From positions 1 through 64,000 of the forward strand of contig JANYHI010000046.1 in the NCBI GenBank assembly GCA_025359125.1: DNA of 64,000 nucleotides, written 5' to 3'. Of the stretch, positions 1 through 9,486 are shown in pieces. The notes under the pieces were generated by a model. That model was not told the origin of the DNA. It was given only the letters and a program-made list of their open reading frames with translations, and ran no database searches. Position numbers and translations under genes: made by a program. Origin of the DNA: Cytophagales bacterium (lineage in GTDB: Bacteria > Bacteroidota > Bacteroidia > Cytophagales > Cyclobacteriaceae). How positions within the stretch are numbered: the first letter of the stretch is position 1; each line of letters opens with the position of its first letter.

Positions 1-140
1 TTGTCTTGAAGAGTAAAGCCACTTTGTGATAACTTCACTTCGTTTTGGTTTTTCGCTACAACATCTTTCTTAGTTGAGGCAACAGTGAAAGACAAAAGTG
101 TAATAGCAGCAATAGCGATGATTATTAATTTTGTTTTCAT
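1..140 (-). CDS. secreted protein of unknown function, N-terminal part only
   Basis: The reverse strand opens with an ATG at 140 and reads without a stop to the window edge (46 codons). It begins with a clear signal peptide: two lysines, then a hydrophobic stretch (LIIIAIAAITLLSF) and a small-residue cleavage region (TVAS). The visible mature part is polar. It lies 25 bases downstream of the tiny lipoprotein gene on the same strand, so the two are probably co-transcribed. The function cannot be told because the gene runs off the window. Confidence 0.6.
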   Translation of the reverse strand, partial: MKTKLIIIAIAAITLLSFTVASTKKDVVAKNQNEVKLSQSGFTLQD

Positions 141-165
141 ATTGTTATACTTTTACTTAATTAAA

Positions 166-285
166 TTATTCTTTTATCGGACCAATTGTTCCACCAGCAT
201 TTGGTTTTACTTCTTCTTTAGTGCAAGAAGAAATAGCAAGTGATGTCACAATAAGCAGCATGAGGATGTAGAAGATTTTTTTCAT
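166..285 (-). CDS. very small lipoprotein (39 aa)
   Basis: This short reverse-strand frame starts with ATG at 285 and ends with TAA at 166-168. The product has a lysine-rich start, a hydrophobic core (FYILMLLIVTSLAIS) and a lipobox-like SSC with Cys21, followed by only 18 residues (TKEEVKPNAGGTIGPIKE). That is the pattern of a bacterial lipoprotein, so it is probably anchored to a membrane by a lipidated cysteine. The mature part is too short for a known domain. It precedes the secreted-protein gene on the same strand by 25 bases. Coding status rests only on the lipoprotein signature and operon-like spacing. Confidence 0.5.
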   Translation of the reverse strand: MKKIFYILMLLIVTSLAISSCTKEEVKPNAGGTIGPIKE

Positions 286-384
286 AATAATTGAAGGTTT
301 AGTTTTTATGTTTGTTTATTTATATGTTACAAGTTGTATTTTGGTGTTGCAAATATTGATTGGCGCTATTGATTTAAAATTCTA

Positions 385-2592
385 ATGTTGAATACTTGCT
401 TACCTGTGTATAGGTTTTTTCGTCAATGTCTAATAGTTGCATCAATCTCCTTATTTATCTTCATACCGATTTTCTCACAAGACGGAAAAAAAACTGATTC
501 CTTAAAAGCTCGCTTAACTAATTCCACTGCTGCCGAAAAGCTTAATATTCTAAATGATCTTTTTAAGGCTTATAACCAAGTAGATTATCAGATTGCCTTC
601 AACTACGCGATGGAGTTTGATAACCTTGCAAAGAAAATGGGCGATAGCGTTAAGATTGTTGAGGGTGGGCGAAAGATGGCCTATTCCTTAATGGATCTCG
701 GAAAAAATGATGAGGCTATCAAAATTTTAATTGAGATACTTAAAATCGCAGAAAGAAATAAGGAGCAATACCCCGAACTCAAAAAGCAAATTAAATTTAT
801 TCTTAATAATGCTGGGATAGCGTACAACTATCTAGGGAACTATGACAAAGCTTTAGAATATCATTATAAGTCTTTATTAATTCGTGAAGAAGAAGGTGAT
901 AAAAAATCCATTGGAACAGCTTTAAATAATTTAGGGATGGTCTTTTACGACCTTAAGGATCCCAATAAAGCAATTGAATATTATATTCGAGCAATTCAAA
1001 TAAAAATAGAATTGAGAGATAATAGCGATTTAGATAGGATATTTATTAATCTTGGAATTTGCTACAACCAGTTAGGGGATTTTAAATTAGCAACTAAGCA
1101 ATTTGATGAAGGGTTTAATGTTTGCAAAGAAAATTGTAGCGACAATGTTAAACGAGAAGGGTTATTAGGTCTTGGTATTGCTCACCTTGGAACCAAGAAT
1201 TTAGAGAAGGCTGAAAACTGTTTTTTACAATCTTTGGAAATTTCAAAGAAACAACACAACTCCATCTATCAAATCAATAATTATCATCAGCTAAGTCTGC
1301 TTGAGTCTTCTAGAGGAAATGATGAGAAAGCGCTCGCGTACTTAGAAGAAGAATTAGTTTTAGCTGAGGGCTCAGATTTTGTCGAACCACTCATTCAATT
1401 GTATGACCAGTTCGCCAAAATTTATTCTAAAGAGCACAATTATGAAAAAATGGCTTATTATCTCAATAAGTACACTCAATTGAAAGATAGTATTTACAGT
1501 GATGAACTAATAAAAAACCTAGCCAAGGTTCAAACCAACTATGCCGAGCGCGAGAATATTAAAACTATTTACGAGCAAGACCAGGTTCTTCAACTTAAGC
1601 AACAACTAATAGAGCGGCAGCGCAACCAATATATTTTTATTGTGGCCATCACGCTTTTGGTTTTGGGCTTAGCTACTGTTTTGTTAGTGGCTAATAGAAA
1701 GCAACAACGTGTAAGTGCTGAACTGTCTATGGCTAAAGTTAAAATTCAAGACCAGAATCAATTGCTGGCGGCACAGAACAAACAACTAGATAAACGCGTA
1801 AAAGATAAGACAGCCGATTTGAGCAAGACGAACTTGATGCTCACACAGGTGAACTCTGAGTTAGATAATTTTCTTTATAAAACTTCTCATGATATTCGCG
1901 GGCCGTTAATGACTCTTCAGGGCTTGTGTAATCTGGGTCTCATCGAATCAAAAGATCAAAAAGTAACAGAGATTTTAGGAAAGTTAGGTGTTCAGTCAGA
2001 AAAAATGGCGAACATCTTAAGCAGGCTTACTGCAGTTGGTAAGGTGAATCAATCCGTTTTGTCGCCTGTAAAAATTGATTTTAAAAAACTGTTAACAGAG
2101 ATATCACTCACAGAAGAAAAAAAGTGCAAAGAGAGTGGTGTTAATTTTTCTTATACTATCGATGCTAACGTAAGTGTCATTTCTGATTCGGAGCTGTTGA
2201 GAACTATTTTGGAAAACCTGATTGATAACGGAATAAAATTCTATAATAATTCGGTGAGAGTTTCACCTTTCGTAAGCGTCTCTGTATCACAAACTCCGGC
2301 ACACCTTTTAATTAAAGTAGAAGATAATGGAATCGGAATTTTGGACACCCCGACAGACGAAGTCTTTCATATGTTTATGCGGGCTTCAGAACGATCTGAA
2401 ACCGGGGGAGTTGGTTTGTATCTTTCCAAAATTTGCACCGATAAATTGGGCGGAGAGATTAAACTAGAGAAGACTTCAAAAGAAGGCACTCTGTTTTTGG
2501 TACAGTTACCATTAGATATTTCTGTTGTTATAGAAAAACGTAGACAACAAACAGAAGACATTAAAATGATTCAAGAGGAAATCTCCTCTTAA
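385..2592 (+). CDS. TPR-containing membrane sensor histidine kinase
   Basis: Residues 1-31 form a signal peptide ending near FSQ. Residues about 35-380 are a row of tetratricopeptide repeats (for example ALEYHYKSLLIREEEGDKK), predicted to lie in the periplasm. One membrane segment follows at about 413-437, then a coiled coil to about 490. The HisKA box SHDIRGPL carries the phospho-acceptor His502. The ATP-binding domain has an N box (ENLIDNGIKFYN, about 610-621), a G1 box (EDNGIGI, from 646) and a G2 box (GGVGLYLSK, from 674). This is the common Bacteroidota TPR-kinase layout. No response-regulator gene is adjacent, so the partner is encoded elsewhere or the kinase is an orphan. The signal it senses cannot be read from the sequence. 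Confidence 0.9.
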   Translation: MLNTCLPVYRFFRQCLIVASISLFIFIPIFSQDGKKTDSLKARLTNSTAAEKLNILNDLFKAYNQVDYQIAFNYAMEFDNLAKKMGDSVKIVEGGRKMAYSLMDLGKNDEAIKILIEILKIAERNKEQYPELKKQIKFILNNAGIAYNYLGNYDKALEYHYKSLLIREEEGDKKSIGTALNNLGMVFYDLKDPNKAIEYYIRAIQIKIELRDNSDLDRIFINLGICYNQLGDFKLATKQFDEGFNVCKENCSDNVKREGLLGLGIAHLGTKNLEKAENCFLQSLEISKKQHNSIYQINNYHQLSLLESSRGNDEKALAYLEEELVLAEGSDFVEPLIQLYDQFAKIYSKEHNYEKMAYYLNKYTQLKDSIYSDELIKNLAKVQTNYAERENIKTIYEQDQVLQLKQQLIERQRNQYIFIVAITLLVLGLATVLLVANRKQQRVSAELSMAKVKIQDQNQLLAAQNKQLDKRVKDKTADLSKTNLMLTQVNSELDNFLYKTSHDIRGPLMTLQGLCNLGLIESKDQKVTEILGKLGVQSEKMANILSRLTAVGKVNQSVLSPVKIDFKKLLTEISLTEEKKCKESGVNFSYTIDANVSVISDSELLRTILENLIDNGIKFYNNSVRVSPFVSVSVSQTPAHLLIKVEDNGIGILDTPTDEVFHMFMRASERSETGGVGLYLSKICTDKLGGEIKLEKTSKEGTLFLVQLPLDISVVIEKRRQQTEDIKMIQEEISS

Positions 2593-2632
2593 AAGCACTG
2601 ATTTTAACTCAATTTTTTATTCTACATTTTCT

Positions 2633-2640
2633 CATCTTTG
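2633..2640 (+). promoter_or_regulatory. probable -7 element upstream of metG
   Basis: CATCTTTG lies 17 bases before the metG ATG and matches the Bacteroidota -7 consensus TAnnTTTG at all fixed positions but the first. The T-rich stretch about 20 bases upstream could serve as a weak -33 element, but no clean TTTG is there. Confidence 0.4.
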
Positions 2641-2657
2641 CGCAGTTTTAAATAGCT

Positions 2658-4763
2658 ATGAGTAAAGATTTTAAAAGATATTTGATAACAGCAGCCTTGC
2701 CTTACGCAAATGGGCCGAAGCATATTGGGCATTTAGCGGGCGCTTACATCCCCTCTGATGTTTACGTTCGGTATTTGCGGTCGCTAGATAAGGATGTTGT
2801 TTTTGTTTGCGGAAGCGATGAGCATGGAACTGCTATTCCTAATCAGGCCTTAAAGGAGAACACTACTTCGCAGGCAATTATTGATAAGTACGATGCGCAA
2901 ATTAGGGATTGCTTCAAAAAGTTAGGTATGTCGTTCGATATTTATCATCGAACGAGTGAGCAAATTCATCACGAGACATCGCAAGAGATTTTTTTAAATC
3001 TTTATAACAAAGGTCTTTTAACTGAAGAAGTTTCTGAACAATATTTTGATGATAAGGCCAATGTATTTTTGGCTGACCGATACATTGTTGGCACTTGCCC
3101 AAAATGCGCTAATCCGAATGCTTATGGCGATCAGTGCGAACGATGCGGATCAACGCTGAGCCCGCGTGAATTAATTAATCCGAGATCAACGCTCACTGGC
3201 AATTCACCCGTCTTAAAAGAAACAAAGCATTGGTATTTACCATTGCAAAATTATGAAGGTTGGTTGAGTGATTGGATTTTAAAATCGCATAAAGACGATT
3301 GGAAAGTAAACGTATATGGCCAATGTAAATCATGGATTGATGCCGGGCTGCAACCCCGAGCGATGACACGCGATTTGGATTGGGGAATTAAAGTGCCATT
3401 GCCAAATGCAGAAGGCAAAGTTCTTTATGTTTGGTTCGATGCACCGATCGGCTACATTTCTGCAACACGTGCGTTGTTTAAGGAAATGGCAGAAGGCAAA
3501 CAAAAATTTTCTACACCCCAGCGTGAGTTTAAAAATATAACTGCCGCTGATTGGAAGCCTTATTGGCAGGACAAAGAAACTAAGTTGATTCATTTTGTTG
3601 GTAAGGATAACATTGTTTTTCACTGTATAATTTTCCCGATTATTCTTCACGCAGCGGGTGACTATATTTTACCTGATAATGTGCCGGCAAATGAATTTAT
3701 GAATTTGGAAGGCGATAAAATGTCGACAAGTCGTGGCTGGTCGATTGAGATGCATGAGTACTTAGAGGACTTTCCGGGCAAGCCCGATGTTTTGAGATAC
3801 GCCTTGCTAACAAATCTCCCTGAAACAAAAGACAGCGAATTTACTTGGAGAGATTTTCAATCGAAAAACAATAATGAGTTGGTCGCGATTTTTGGAAATT
3901 TTATGAATCGTGCTTTGGTACTCACTCAAAAATATTTTGAGAATAAGGTTCCCAATAGAGGAATCCTTCATCAAGTTGATAACGATTTGGTGAATCAATT
4001 AGGCGAGACTCAAGCTTTTTTGGGCATGGCTTTGGATGGCTATCGTTTTAGAGAGGCCACTGCTCATATGATGCAAATTGCCCGATTAGGAAATAAATAT
4101 TTGGCCGAAACAGAACCTTGGAAACTCGCTAAAACGGATATGGAGCGCGTTGGAACGATTCTCAACCTATCACTTCAAATTATTGCAAGACTCTCCGTAA
4201 TTGTAGAACCCTTTCTTCCATTTACAGCTCAAAAATTAAGGAAGCAGATTAATATAGATTCATTATCATGGAGTAGCGCTGACTCTGTTAACTTACTAAG
4301 GCCAAATCATTTGTTGAGCGAGCCTTCTTTGCTATTTGAAAAAATAGAAGATGACGTTATCAATGCCCAAATCAAAAAACTTACTGATTCAAAAAAAGAA
4401 ATGGAACTAGCCAATCAACCAGTAATTCCAGCCAAAGCAGAAATTAGTTTTGATGACTTTTCTAAAATGGATATCCGTGTGGGCACCATTTTATCTGCCG
4501 AGCGAGTAGAAAAATCTAAGAAGTTATTAAAACTCAATGTTGATACTGGCATAGATCATAGAACAGTAATGAGCGGGATAGCGGAGCATTTTTCGCCCGA
4601 GCAAATTATAGGCAAGCAGGTTTCGATTTTAATTAATCTTGCGCCCAGAAAAATTATGGGTGTAGAATCTCAAGGGATGATTTTAATGGCAGAAGACAAA
4701 GATGGTACGCTTAGACTCCTACAGCCAAATGAAATAGTAAGTGCGGGTTCTACTGTTAGCTGA
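2658..4763 (+). CDS. metG: methionyl-tRNA synthetase
   Basis: Class I aminoacyl-tRNA synthetase that charges tRNA-Met in the cytoplasm. The HIGH signature starts at His22 (HIGHLAGAY). The zinc knuckle has Cys147, Cys150, Cys160 and Cys163. The KMSKS loop appears as KMSTS from Lys354. The C-terminal ~105 residues (FSKMDIRVGTILSAERV and on) are the Trbp111/EMAP-type tRNA-binding domain that supports dimerisation. At 701 residues it matches the long MetG form of Bacteroidota and Gammaproteobacteria. The ATG start is supported by the nearby -7 element and by the N-terminal sequence running straight into the Rossmann fold. A GTT/AAC heptad palindrome follows the stop. Confidence 0.97.
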   Translation: MSKDFKRYLITAALPYANGPKHIGHLAGAYIPSDVYVRYLRSLDKDVVFVCGSDEHGTAIPNQALKENTTSQAIIDKYDAQIRDCFKKLGMSFDIYHRTSEQIHHETSQEIFLNLYNKGLLTEEVSEQYFDDKANVFLADRYIVGTCPKCANPNAYGDQCERCGSTLSPRELINPRSTLTGNSPVLKETKHWYLPLQNYEGWLSDWILKSHKDDWKVNVYGQCKSWIDAGLQPRAMTRDLDWGIKVPLPNAEGKVLYVWFDAPIGYISATRALFKEMAEGKQKFSTPQREFKNITAADWKPYWQDKETKLIHFVGKDNIVFHCIIFPIILHAAGDYILPDNVPANEFMNLEGDKMSTSRGWSIEMHEYLEDFPGKPDVLRYALLTNLPETKDSEFTWRDFQSKNNNELVAIFGNFMNRALVLTQKYFENKVPNRGILHQVDNDLVNQLGETQAFLGMALDGYRFREATAHMMQIARLGNKYLAETEPWKLAKTDMERVGTILNLSLQIIARLSVIVEPFLPFTAQKLRKQINIDSLSWSSADSVNLLRPNHLLSEPSLLFEKIEDDVINAQIKKLTDSKKEMELANQPVIPAKAEISFDDFSKMDIRVGTILSAERVEKSKKLLKLNVDTGIDHRTVMSGIAEHFSPEQIIGKQVSILINLAPRKIMGVESQGMILMAEDKDGTLRLLQPNEIVSAGSTVS

Positions 4764-4775
4764 AAAAAGGTATAA

Positions 4776-4853
4776 GTTATCAGTTAATAGCTATTGGAAT
4801 CTTTGCTTATTGCGTTTATACCAATAACGATTAACCGATAACTAATAACGAAG
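4776..4853. repeat. GTT/AAC heptad palindrome (metG / EamA gap)
   Basis: An imperfect inverted repeat pairs 4776-4797 with 4821-4842, 19 of 22 positions complementary. The left arm reads in 7-base units beginning GTT or GCT (GTTATCA, GTTAATA, GCTATTG). The right side is four 7-base units beginning AAC, from 4826 to 4853 (AACGATT, AACCGAT, AACTAAT, AACGAAG). The last unit ends one base before the TTG start at 4855. It belongs to a family found at several other gene boundaries in this window. Confidence 0.8.
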
Positions 4854-4854
4854 T

Positions 4855-5724
4855 TTGATAAAGAAATCAAGTCTCTCCTACTTATCAACAGGCTTAGTAT
4901 TCGCTCTGCTATGGGCTTCGGCTTCAACTGCTGGCAAGTTTGGATTGAAATCTGTTGAGCCACTTACCTTTTTTACACTCCGGTTTTTGATGGCAGGAGT
5001 CATCCTGTTGGTTGTTGCACATCTAATTAATAAAGATTTGTTCCCGAAAGGAAAAGAGTGGTGGCATATTACCGTATTCGGATTATTCAACACCGCACTT
5101 TACTTAGGCATTTTTATTTTGGCGTTAAAATATGTGGCTGCTGGTATTACCACTATGGCCATCGCATTGAATCCTTTAATGATCAGCATTCTTTCATCCG
5201 TGATATTGAAGCGAAAAGTTTTATTTCGCGAATGGATAAGTATTGTGATGGGAATGGTGGGAGTGGGGATTGCAACCTTTCCCTTGATTCGATCAGGTCA
5301 CTCAACTGTGGGTGGAGTGTTGTTGATTATTCTTTGCATGTTGATGTACTCCATCGGGTCAGTGTATTATGCCTCCGTTAAATGGAAACTTCAGCGCATA
5401 ACTATAAACGGCTGGCAGGTTTTCATTGGAGGAATGCTGCTGCTGCCTTTTGCGTGGCTACTCCATCAGGATGTAAATAATTTTGATTTAAGATTCTGGC
5501 TTTCGCTAACTTGGTTAATTATTCCAGTTTCTATTATAGCAGTGCAACTATGGCTGCGCCTATTGAAAGATGATGCCGTGCGTGCCTCGCTTTGGCTTTT
5601 CCTTTGCCCCGTATTTGGGTTTGCCTACGCTACGTTTTTACTTGATGAACCTTTTACAATTCATACTGCAATTGGTGCAATCTTAGTAGTAGCTGCTCTT
5701 TATTTGGGGCAGATAAAAAAATAA
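4855..5724 (+). CDS. EamA (DMT) family transporter
   Basis: A hydrophobic 289-residue protein with about ten membrane segments arranged as two halves, the pattern of the EamA/RhaT drug-metabolite transporter superfamily. Typical family features are visible: an early WASASTAGKFGLK segment, a GVILLVVAHL helix, the repeat-unit end MVGVGIATFPLI, and a second half ending in AIGAILVVAALYLGQ. Members export amino acids, metabolites or drugs across the inner membrane; the substrate cannot be inferred. The start is TTG (4855), directly after a heptad palindrome. Convergent with smc. Confidence 0.88.
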   Translation: MIKKSSLSYLSTGLVFALLWASASTAGKFGLKSVEPLTFFTLRFLMAGVILLVVAHLINKDLFPKGKEWWHITVFGLFNTALYLGIFILALKYVAAGITTMAIALNPLMISILSSVILKRKVLFREWISIVMGMVGVGIATFPLIRSGHSTVGGVLLIILCMLMYSIGSVYYASVKWKLQRITINGWQVFIGGMLLLPFAWLLHQDVNNFDLRFWLSLTWLIIPVSIIAVQLWLRLLKDDAVRASLWLFLCPVFGFAYATFLLDEPFTIHTAIGAILVVAALYLGQIKK

Positions 5725-5783
5725 ATGGTTATTAATTAATTATCAGGTAATACATCACAGACAACTAATAACCATTAACTGCT
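5724..5783. repeat. GTT/AAC heptad palindrome between EamA gene and smc
   Basis: A perfect 11-bp inverted repeat (AATGGTTATTA at 5724-5734, its complement at 5766-5776) flanks about 31 bases. The right side is three 7-base AACnnnn units (AACTAAT, AACCATT, AACTGCT; 5763-5783), and the last overlaps the smc stop codon (5782-5784). It lies between two convergent genes and could also act as a transcription terminator, though no long T-run follows. Confidence 0.7.
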
Positions 5784-8700
5784 ATGCCAACTCTCTCAAG
5801 TCAACCGGCACAACTCTCGAAATTCCTTTTTCTACCATGGTAATTCCGTAGATCACATCAGTGGTTGTCATCGTGCGTTTGTTGTGCGTAACAATCACAA
5901 ACTGACTATCCTTACTAAAGCTGCGAATGATGTTGTTGAACTTGTCAATGTTGGCATCGTCCAAGGGTGCATCTACCTCATCGAAAATACAGAACGGTGC
6001 AGGCTTTAATAAATACATGGAGAAAAGTAGAGCTGTTGCTGTAAGCGTCTTCTCTCCACCCGAAAGTTGGTTGATGGTAAGGGGTCTCTTCCCTTTGGGC
6101 TTAGCAATAATGTCAATCTCAGAATCTAGTGGTTTACTAGGGTCAACGAGTTTCAAATCGCAATCATCACCTTCGTTGAATAGTGATCGGAATACTTTGA
6201 CAAAGTGTTCTTTGATTTGTTGAAATGCCTGCATAAACGTTTCGCTGGCAACTCCTTCAATTTCATTGATCGTGCTAAACAAAGATTCTTTTGCTTTCAA
6301 TAAATCTTCTTTCTGCGCGATGATAAAATCATTACGTTGTTTAATTTCATTGTACGCTTCCATTGCCATGGGATTGATCGGCCCCATGTTATCTAGCTTC
6401 TCGCGAATCTTGCTTACATCTGAACGAAGTTTCTCATCATCTGCTTTTTCGAAAATTTCTACTTCTTCAGGCGTTGGTTCGCCAATAACAGAATCTAAAT
6501 CAATATTAAACTCAACAGATAATCTTTCTTTTACAGAGTTCAATTGAAGTTTACTTTCGTTCAATTGATTTTGCAATTCCATCAAAATGGAATCAATGTT
6601 CTGGCGTTGATGTTGAGTTTCGCGTAAGTCTTTGTCGTACTGATCAATTTCTCCTCTTCCCGAATAATATTCTTTCTCCGCTTCGCTCAACCCTTTTTCC
6701 ATTTCATCTTTCTCGGTGTACATAGCAATCAAATCCACATCATTGCTCTGTGTAGTCTCGATGATGGTTTTTGCCTCTTCGTCATTCTTCTTCAGCTCTT
6801 CGGCATTCACATCAATGCGTAGTGTACTTTGCTCCATCGATTCTTGTTTGAATCGAATTTCCTGCTCCACACTTTTTACACGGTTCTCCTGTTGATGAAA
6901 GAAAATGTTTTGCTCATTAAAAGCTGCTGACTTCTGGCTTAGTAATTCGTTTTGTGTTGTCAGGTCAAGAACCAGCTTCTTTAATCTTTCGTCATGCTGT
7001 TTAGATTCAACAAATGCTAATTCTGATTTTGGCTTAATTTCTTCAATCTCTTTTGTTAGCGTATCTATTTTCTCCAGAATATCTTCTCTTCGTAAATCGG
7101 CACTGTTCAGCATGGTAGAGAATTGCTCTTGCTTGGTGCGAACAGAAATAGATTCATCATTCACCAACTTGATAGAATTTTGAGCTTCTTCAATTTGCTG
7201 CTTCAGTGTATTATTTCTAAGTCTCTCTAGCTCACGCTGACGATCCATTAAGGAATGGCGGATGTCATCCACTTTCTTAGTCAGGTCTTTGATCTCTTTA
7301 TCTAACTTCTCTAGATTTTTTGCACGGCCAATTTTCTTCCCTTCAAATAACCCAACCGAGCCGCCTGATAAACTGAATTTACGTTTGGTAATTTTTCCAT
7401 TCTTGGTGATAAATACAACATCGCCATCAGACGACATGGTTTTCACGTCTCCCTCTGCGATGTACACTTTATCTAAGATAAAAGACATCAGCTTCGTGTA
7501 CTTCGGATCGAACTCAATGATCTGCGTAGCAGGGAAAGCGTTGCTGTACATTTGAATAGGAGACGAGGAGAATTTCTCGAATGAATCCAAAATAAAAAAA
7601 TTCGCCTTTCCTTTGCTGGCATCACTTAAAATATTGATGGCTTCATAAGCTTCTGCTTCGTGCTCAACAATATAGTAATTGAGATAAGGCTCCAGATAAT
7701 TCTCAATCGATACACGATACTCTTCACTGGTAGAAAGAATGTCAGACAGGAGCGGAGCATTTTTAGTCCATCCTACATTTTTCTTTAAGAATTTGATGGC
7801 TTCCGGAAACCCCTCTAGGTTTTCAACTAACGATTTGGTAAGCTGATATTCATTTTGACGCGCATCTAACTTTCGGCCATGCTCCGTCATCTCATCGCGA
7901 ATCATTTCTATTGTCTTCTCCAGCGACCCGATGCGCTGAAAAGTATCTTCTTCTTCGCGTTTTAGTTTATCGAGATATGAATTTTTCTGGCTGATTTCGT
8001 CATTCAACAAAACAAGTTTCTTTTCAAACTCAGCAAGACTTGAACTTTGTTGGTTAGTGTCGGTTGTGGTGCGCTCTAGTTCCTGCGTGAAAGAAGAGAT
8101 TTGAATTTCACGAATCTCCAAATCTTTATTCAATTGAAAAGATTCTTCTTGCTTTGCGCGATGCGCTTGTCTTAATGCATCTGATTCTCCTTGTAACGTA
8201 TATGTGGCAGCTTTCTGAGCATCAAACTCACTACGCAAAGCTTCTACCTTATCGGATATTTCTTTTAAGATGCTGTGAGCTGATTCTTTTTCTGTTTCTA
8301 AGCTTTGAATGCTAAAGCGAGCGCGCTCATTACTTTTCTTGTCCTGATCAATTTGATCTTTTAAATTTAGAATCCGATCATTCAAAAAGCGAAGACGTTC
8401 ATTTTTAATCTGTTTGTCGCTTTCGTACTTTCTAATGTTTGAAACAAACTCATTAATCGCTTTTTGCCTGGAAGAAAGGGTTTTCTCTTTCAAGATCAAT
8501 TCCGATTTTGATTTCTCGATTAGTGCTTCTTTCTCCGCTATTTCAGCAGTCAGTTTTGTTTTACGATCGTTCTCTGATTCAGATTGTTTATTCAACACGC
8601 TGAATTTATCTTTTTGCTTATTCACCACTACTTTGGCGAGGTGAATGCTTTTCTCTTTATAGTCTTCTTTGATTTTATAATACTGCTCTGTTTGTTTTGC

Positions 8701-9324
8701 CTGTTTCTCAAGGCTCTTCATGTTTTTTTCAATCTCAAAAAGTAAATCTTCCACACGCTCTAAGTCTGCATCGGTATCTTCTAATTTTTTGAGTGTTTCT
8801 TTTTTACGCTTTTTAAATTTAGAAATTCCGGCAGCCTCTTCGAATAACATTCTTCTGGAGTTATCACGATCGTTTAGTAGATCGTCTACCATTCCTAATT
8901 CGATGATGGCATAACTGTTGGATGCAACGCCTGTATCTAAAAATAAATTCGTGATGTCTTTCAATCGGCAGGCAACTCCGTTCAAAAGATATTCGCTTTC
9001 ACCCGATCTGTAAAGTCTTCGTGTAATGGTGATTTGAGAATATTCTGTAGGTAGAATATTTTTTGTGTTATTAATCGTGAGGGAAACCTCGGCCATTTGT
9101 TGAGCAGATCGCTGGCTGGTGCCATTGAAAATGACGTTCTCCATCTTCTCTGACCGGAGCGCACTAGTTTTTTGTTCGCCCAATACCCATCTGATTGAAT
9201 CCACCACATTGGATTTACCACAACCATTTGGCCCAACAATTCCAGTAATCCCTTCGTCAAAATTGATTACGATTTTATCCGCAAAGCTTTTAAATCCTTT
9301 AATCTCCAGTTTCGATAATTGCAT
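5782..9324 (-). CDS. smc: chromosome segregation protein SMC
   Basis: SMC ATPase of the bacterial condensin, which organises and segregates the chromosome. The 1180 residues follow the SMC plan. The N-terminal ATPase half has Walker A GPNGCGKSN (about 32-40). A long coiled coil follows, then a hinge around 500-650 (FPEAIKFLKKNVGW, glycine-rich LSGGSVGLFEGKKIG), then a second coiled coil. The C-terminal half carries the ABC signature LSGGEKTLTATALL and Walker B CIFDEVDAPLDDANI. Length matches the family. ScpA and ScpB genes are not in this window. The gene stands alone, convergent with the transporter and divergent from the next gene. Confidence 0.97.
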   Translation of the reverse strand: MQLSKLEIKGFKSFADKIVINFDEGITGIVGPNGCGKSNVVDSIRWVLGEQKTSALRSEKMENVIFNGTSQRSAQQMAEVSLTINNTKNILPTEYSQITITRRLYRSGESEYLLNGVACRLKDITNLFLDTGVASNSYAIIELGMVDDLLNDRDNSRRMLFEEAAGISKFKKRKKETLKKLEDTDADLERVEDLLFEIEKNMKSLEKQAKQTEQYYKIKEDYKEKSIHLAKVVVNKQKDKFSVLNKQSESENDRKTKLTAEIAEKEALIEKSKSELILKEKTLSSRQKAINEFVSNIRKYESDKQIKNERLRFLNDRILNLKDQIDQDKKSNERARFSIQSLETEKESAHSILKEISDKVEALRSEFDAQKAATYTLQGESDALRQAHRAKQEESFQLNKDLEIREIQISSFTQELERTTTDTNQQSSSLAEFEKKLVLLNDEISQKNSYLDKLKREEEDTFQRIGSLEKTIEMIRDEMTEHGRKLDARQNEYQLTKSLVENLEGFPEAIKFLKKNVGWTKNAPLLSDILSTSEEYRVSIENYLEPYLNYYIVEHEAEAYEAINILSDASKGKANFFILDSFEKFSSSPIQMYSNAFPATQIIEFDPKYTKLMSFILDKVYIAEGDVKTMSSDGDVVFITKNGKITKRKFSLSGGSVGLFEGKKIGRAKNLEKLDKEIKDLTKKVDDIRHSLMDRQRELERLRNNTLKQQIEEAQNSIKLVNDESISVRTKQEQFSTMLNSADLRREDILEKIDTLTKEIEEIKPKSELAFVESKQHDERLKKLVLDLTTQNELLSQKSAAFNEQNIFFHQQENRVKSVEQEIRFKQESMEQSTLRIDVNAEELKKNDEEAKTIIETTQSNDVDLIAMYTEKDEMEKGLSEAEKEYYSGRGEIDQYDKDLRETQHQRQNIDSILMELQNQLNESKLQLNSVKERLSVEFNIDLDSVIGEPTPEEVEIFEKADDEKLRSDVSKIREKLDNMGPINPMAMEAYNEIKQRNDFIIAQKEDLLKAKESLFSTINEIEGVASETFMQAFQQIKEHFVKVFRSLFNEGDDCDLKLVDPSKPLDSEIDIIAKPKGKRPLTINQLSGGEKTLTATALLFSMYLLKPAPFCIFDEVDAPLDDANIDKFNNIIRSFSKDSQFVIVTHNKRTMTTTDVIYGITMVEKGISRVVPVDLRELA

Positions 9325-9454
9325 GAGTCGCTCGTATTAGTGGTTTTAAAAAAAATAAGACGGCAAAGATAACTTTCAACTTGGCATTTGGAAAGGCACC
9401 TATTCTCATTTCATACACATTTTATCCATGTCGAAATTTGGGGTGGAAAGTCAA

Positions 9455-9480
9455 TATTTTTGAAAAATTCAATATATTTG
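9455..9480 (+). promoter_or_regulatory. two candidate -7 elements upstream of the 173-aa gene
   Basis: Two exact TAnnTTTG matches precede the ATG at 9487: TATTTTTG at 9455-9462 and TATATTTG at 9473-9480. A TTTG at 9437-9440 is 14 bases before the first, shorter than the usual 19. The upstream copy is the more plausible promoter because the downstream one would leave almost no leader. Confidence 0.4.
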
Positions 9481-9486
9481 AGCTGA

